A stretch of DNA of 64,000 nucleotides from Xanthomonas campestris pv. badrii (GTDB lineage Bacteria > Pseudomonadota > Gammaproteobacteria > Xanthomonadales > Xanthomonadaceae). Below, piece after piece: positions 63,901 through 64,000 of this stretch. Position 1 is the stretch's first letter. Each line of letters opens with the position of its first letter. The translations under genes were made by a program, and so were the position numbers. Under the pieces are notes generated by a model that made no database searches, was not told where the DNA came from, and was given only the letters and a program-made list of their open reading frames with translations. The DNA is taken from positions 4,347,501-4,411,500 of the forward strand of contig NZ_CP051651.1 of assembly GCF_012848175.1 (NCBI RefSeq), written 5' to 3'.

Positions 63901-64000
63901 GTAAGGCGCGGTGCCGCCACTGGCGCTCAGTGCCTGGCTATACGCCGTGCCGCGCGTGGCGCCCGGCAAGGTCGTCGGCGCCACCGTGATCTGCGGGGCG
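60925..64000 (-). CDS. Autotransporter with Ig-like repeats (5' end outside window)
   Basis: At least 1024 residues. The visible part begins inside tandem Ig-like (He_PIG-type) modules of about 85-90 residues built on LPAG...TLSGTPTVAG and ASGGTAPYTYAISAG, then two cadherin/VCBS-like modules (VAVADTAVTMDGTAV; NPGFIGTDVLSYTATG). A linker with two cysteines (SHCREADRG, SAQPCSPDT) follows, then a C-terminal beta-barrel of about 270 residues (LGLWIGGAIRSGSLNRQ to MINLEKKY) that inserts in the outer membrane. A type V adhesin is inferred. The alternating modules form a 537-bp super-repeat. Confidence 0.92.
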   Translation of the reverse strand, partial: APQITVAPTTLPGATRGTAYSQALSASGGTAPYTYAISAGALPAGMTLASNGTLSGTATVEGTFNFTVEATDANSFTGTQAYALTVAGPTLVLPASTLPAGTAGQAYTAAITPATGGTAPYSYALSAGTLPAGIVLDTATGGLSGTPTVAGSFNFTLTVSDSTPSPAAQASRSYALSIAAPQVVVAPTSVPGATRGTAYSQALSASGGTAPYTYAISAGALPAGLTLAGNGTLSGTATVEGTFNFTVEATDANSFTGTQAYALTVAGPTLALPASTLPAGTAGQAYTAAITPATGGTAPYSYALSAGALPAGITLDPATGGLSGTPTVAGTFNFTLTVSDSTPSPAAQASRSYVLTVNTATLVIAQGTLPPAVNGTAYAQTLTVSGGVAPYAFTVSSGTLPAGLTLAPNGTLSGTPSAEGNSTFTITVTDASAASASQAYTFTVGSAVPVAVADTAVTMDGTAVTAAVTANDTGNITAIAIATAPTNGTAVVNGLELIYTPNPGFIGTDVLSYTATGAGGTSAATTLTVTVNARPVAVSVTAEAVPGEAQQVDITRNATGGPFVAAAVVAVLPASAGTASITRVGGAAIASAAGASGPTTAATALAEPPSFVLTFTPNPAFVGQATVQFTLSNAFATSVPATVVFNIAPRRDPSQDAEVRGLIDAQSESTRRFARAQIDNFQRRLEATHRGGGGVSNAVSFQPTSHCREADRGISAQPCSPDTQDADNDFRDAPAAVAGSSTGAQGQGDLGLWIGGAIRSGSLNRQANSNGVDFQTDGLSVGADYRLASSLAIGAGLGWGRDDSDVGTRGSRIRGTAYTMALYASFHPGKAFFFDTLVGYQLLSYDLRRFVTDDSSLAEGNRDGKQWIASLSTGADLQRGDLQITPYARVDVARATLDGYAEQGVAPFALRYADMDVATSTGNLGLRLEWRREVAWGRLTPQLRVEYQRDFQGRGDATLSYADLSGGPFYRTGQAAFDRNRLMVGIGAALLTEQGLSTRLEYRGITDGDSGNDQTWMINLEKKY
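62927..64000. repeat. 537-bp coding tandem repeat in the autotransporter
   Basis: Two nearly identical 537-bp units (about 62927-63463 and 63464-64000), each coding for two different Ig-like modules (179 residues). For example, the block ending GCCGTGCCGCGCGT occurs at 63420 and again at 63957. The array continues past the window edge, so copy number is unknown. Confidence 0.85.

Noticed and set aside
62927..64000. Possible CRISPR or satellite array
   Set aside because: Unit is 537 bp, has no spacers and is fully coding for Ig-like modules.

Overview
The window is chromosomal DNA of a Xanthomonas species. The evidence is the high GC content, a bacteriophytochrome with its heme oxygenase, a type IV secretion effector carrying the Xanthomonas XVIPCD tail, many TonB/efflux genes, and GC-rich palindromic repeats between and inside genes. 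No tRNA, rRNA or CRISPR array was seen. The first gene (bphP) and the last gene (autotransporter) run off the window.

Layout. 1-8.4 kb: light sensing (bphO-bphP), a Tet-type MFS exporter, a lytic transglycosylase read in frame into a hexose-6-phosphate mutarotase, a YchJ-like protein and a TauE-type permease. 8.6-17.2 kb: a six-gene minus-strand defence cassette. An AAA ATPase and a DUF4276 TOPRIM-like protein overlap each other and then jetA of a complete Wadjet system (jetA-jetB-jetC-jetD). 17.3-24.9 kb: folE, then marR, DUF1656, HlyD, OMF and FUSC genes (an aromatic-acid-type efflux operon), and a KgtP-like permease. 25-36.8 kb: a decayed kptA, cardiolipin synthase, a ParE-type pair whose toxin is fused to a TonB-like protein, hipBA with two clear operators, a secreted esterase, a self-regulated tetR operon, and an RluA-type pseudouridine synthase.

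37-42 kb: a TonB receptor with a Zur/Fur-like box over its -10, a DUF1624 acyltransferase-like membrane protein, and a broken S33 hydrolase. 42-48.5 kb is an accessory island: an X-T4SS effector with its probable immunity lipoprotein, an Mrr-like nuclease, an AT-rich two-gene operon of unknown function, and an IS5-family element with a 4-bp target duplication. 48.6-50.7 kb: small lipoprotein, tiny lysine-rich ORF, orphan antitoxin beside a frameshifted ParE, and higBA. 50.8-60.7 kb: recC-recB-recD with overlapping stops and starts; palindromic repeats are read as coding sequence in recB and recD. 60.9-64 kb: 3' part of an autotransporter with long tandem Ig-like repeats.

Functionally, the window combines ordinary core genes with a large share of conflict genes: Wadjet plus an ATPase/TOPRIM pair against plasmids or phage, an interbacterial toxin with its immunity protein, four toxin-antitoxin loci in various states of decay, and RecBCD. 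The best candidates for something undescribed are the six-gene ATPase-TOPRIM-Wadjet cassette and the AT-rich gene pair at 45.4-46.9 kb.
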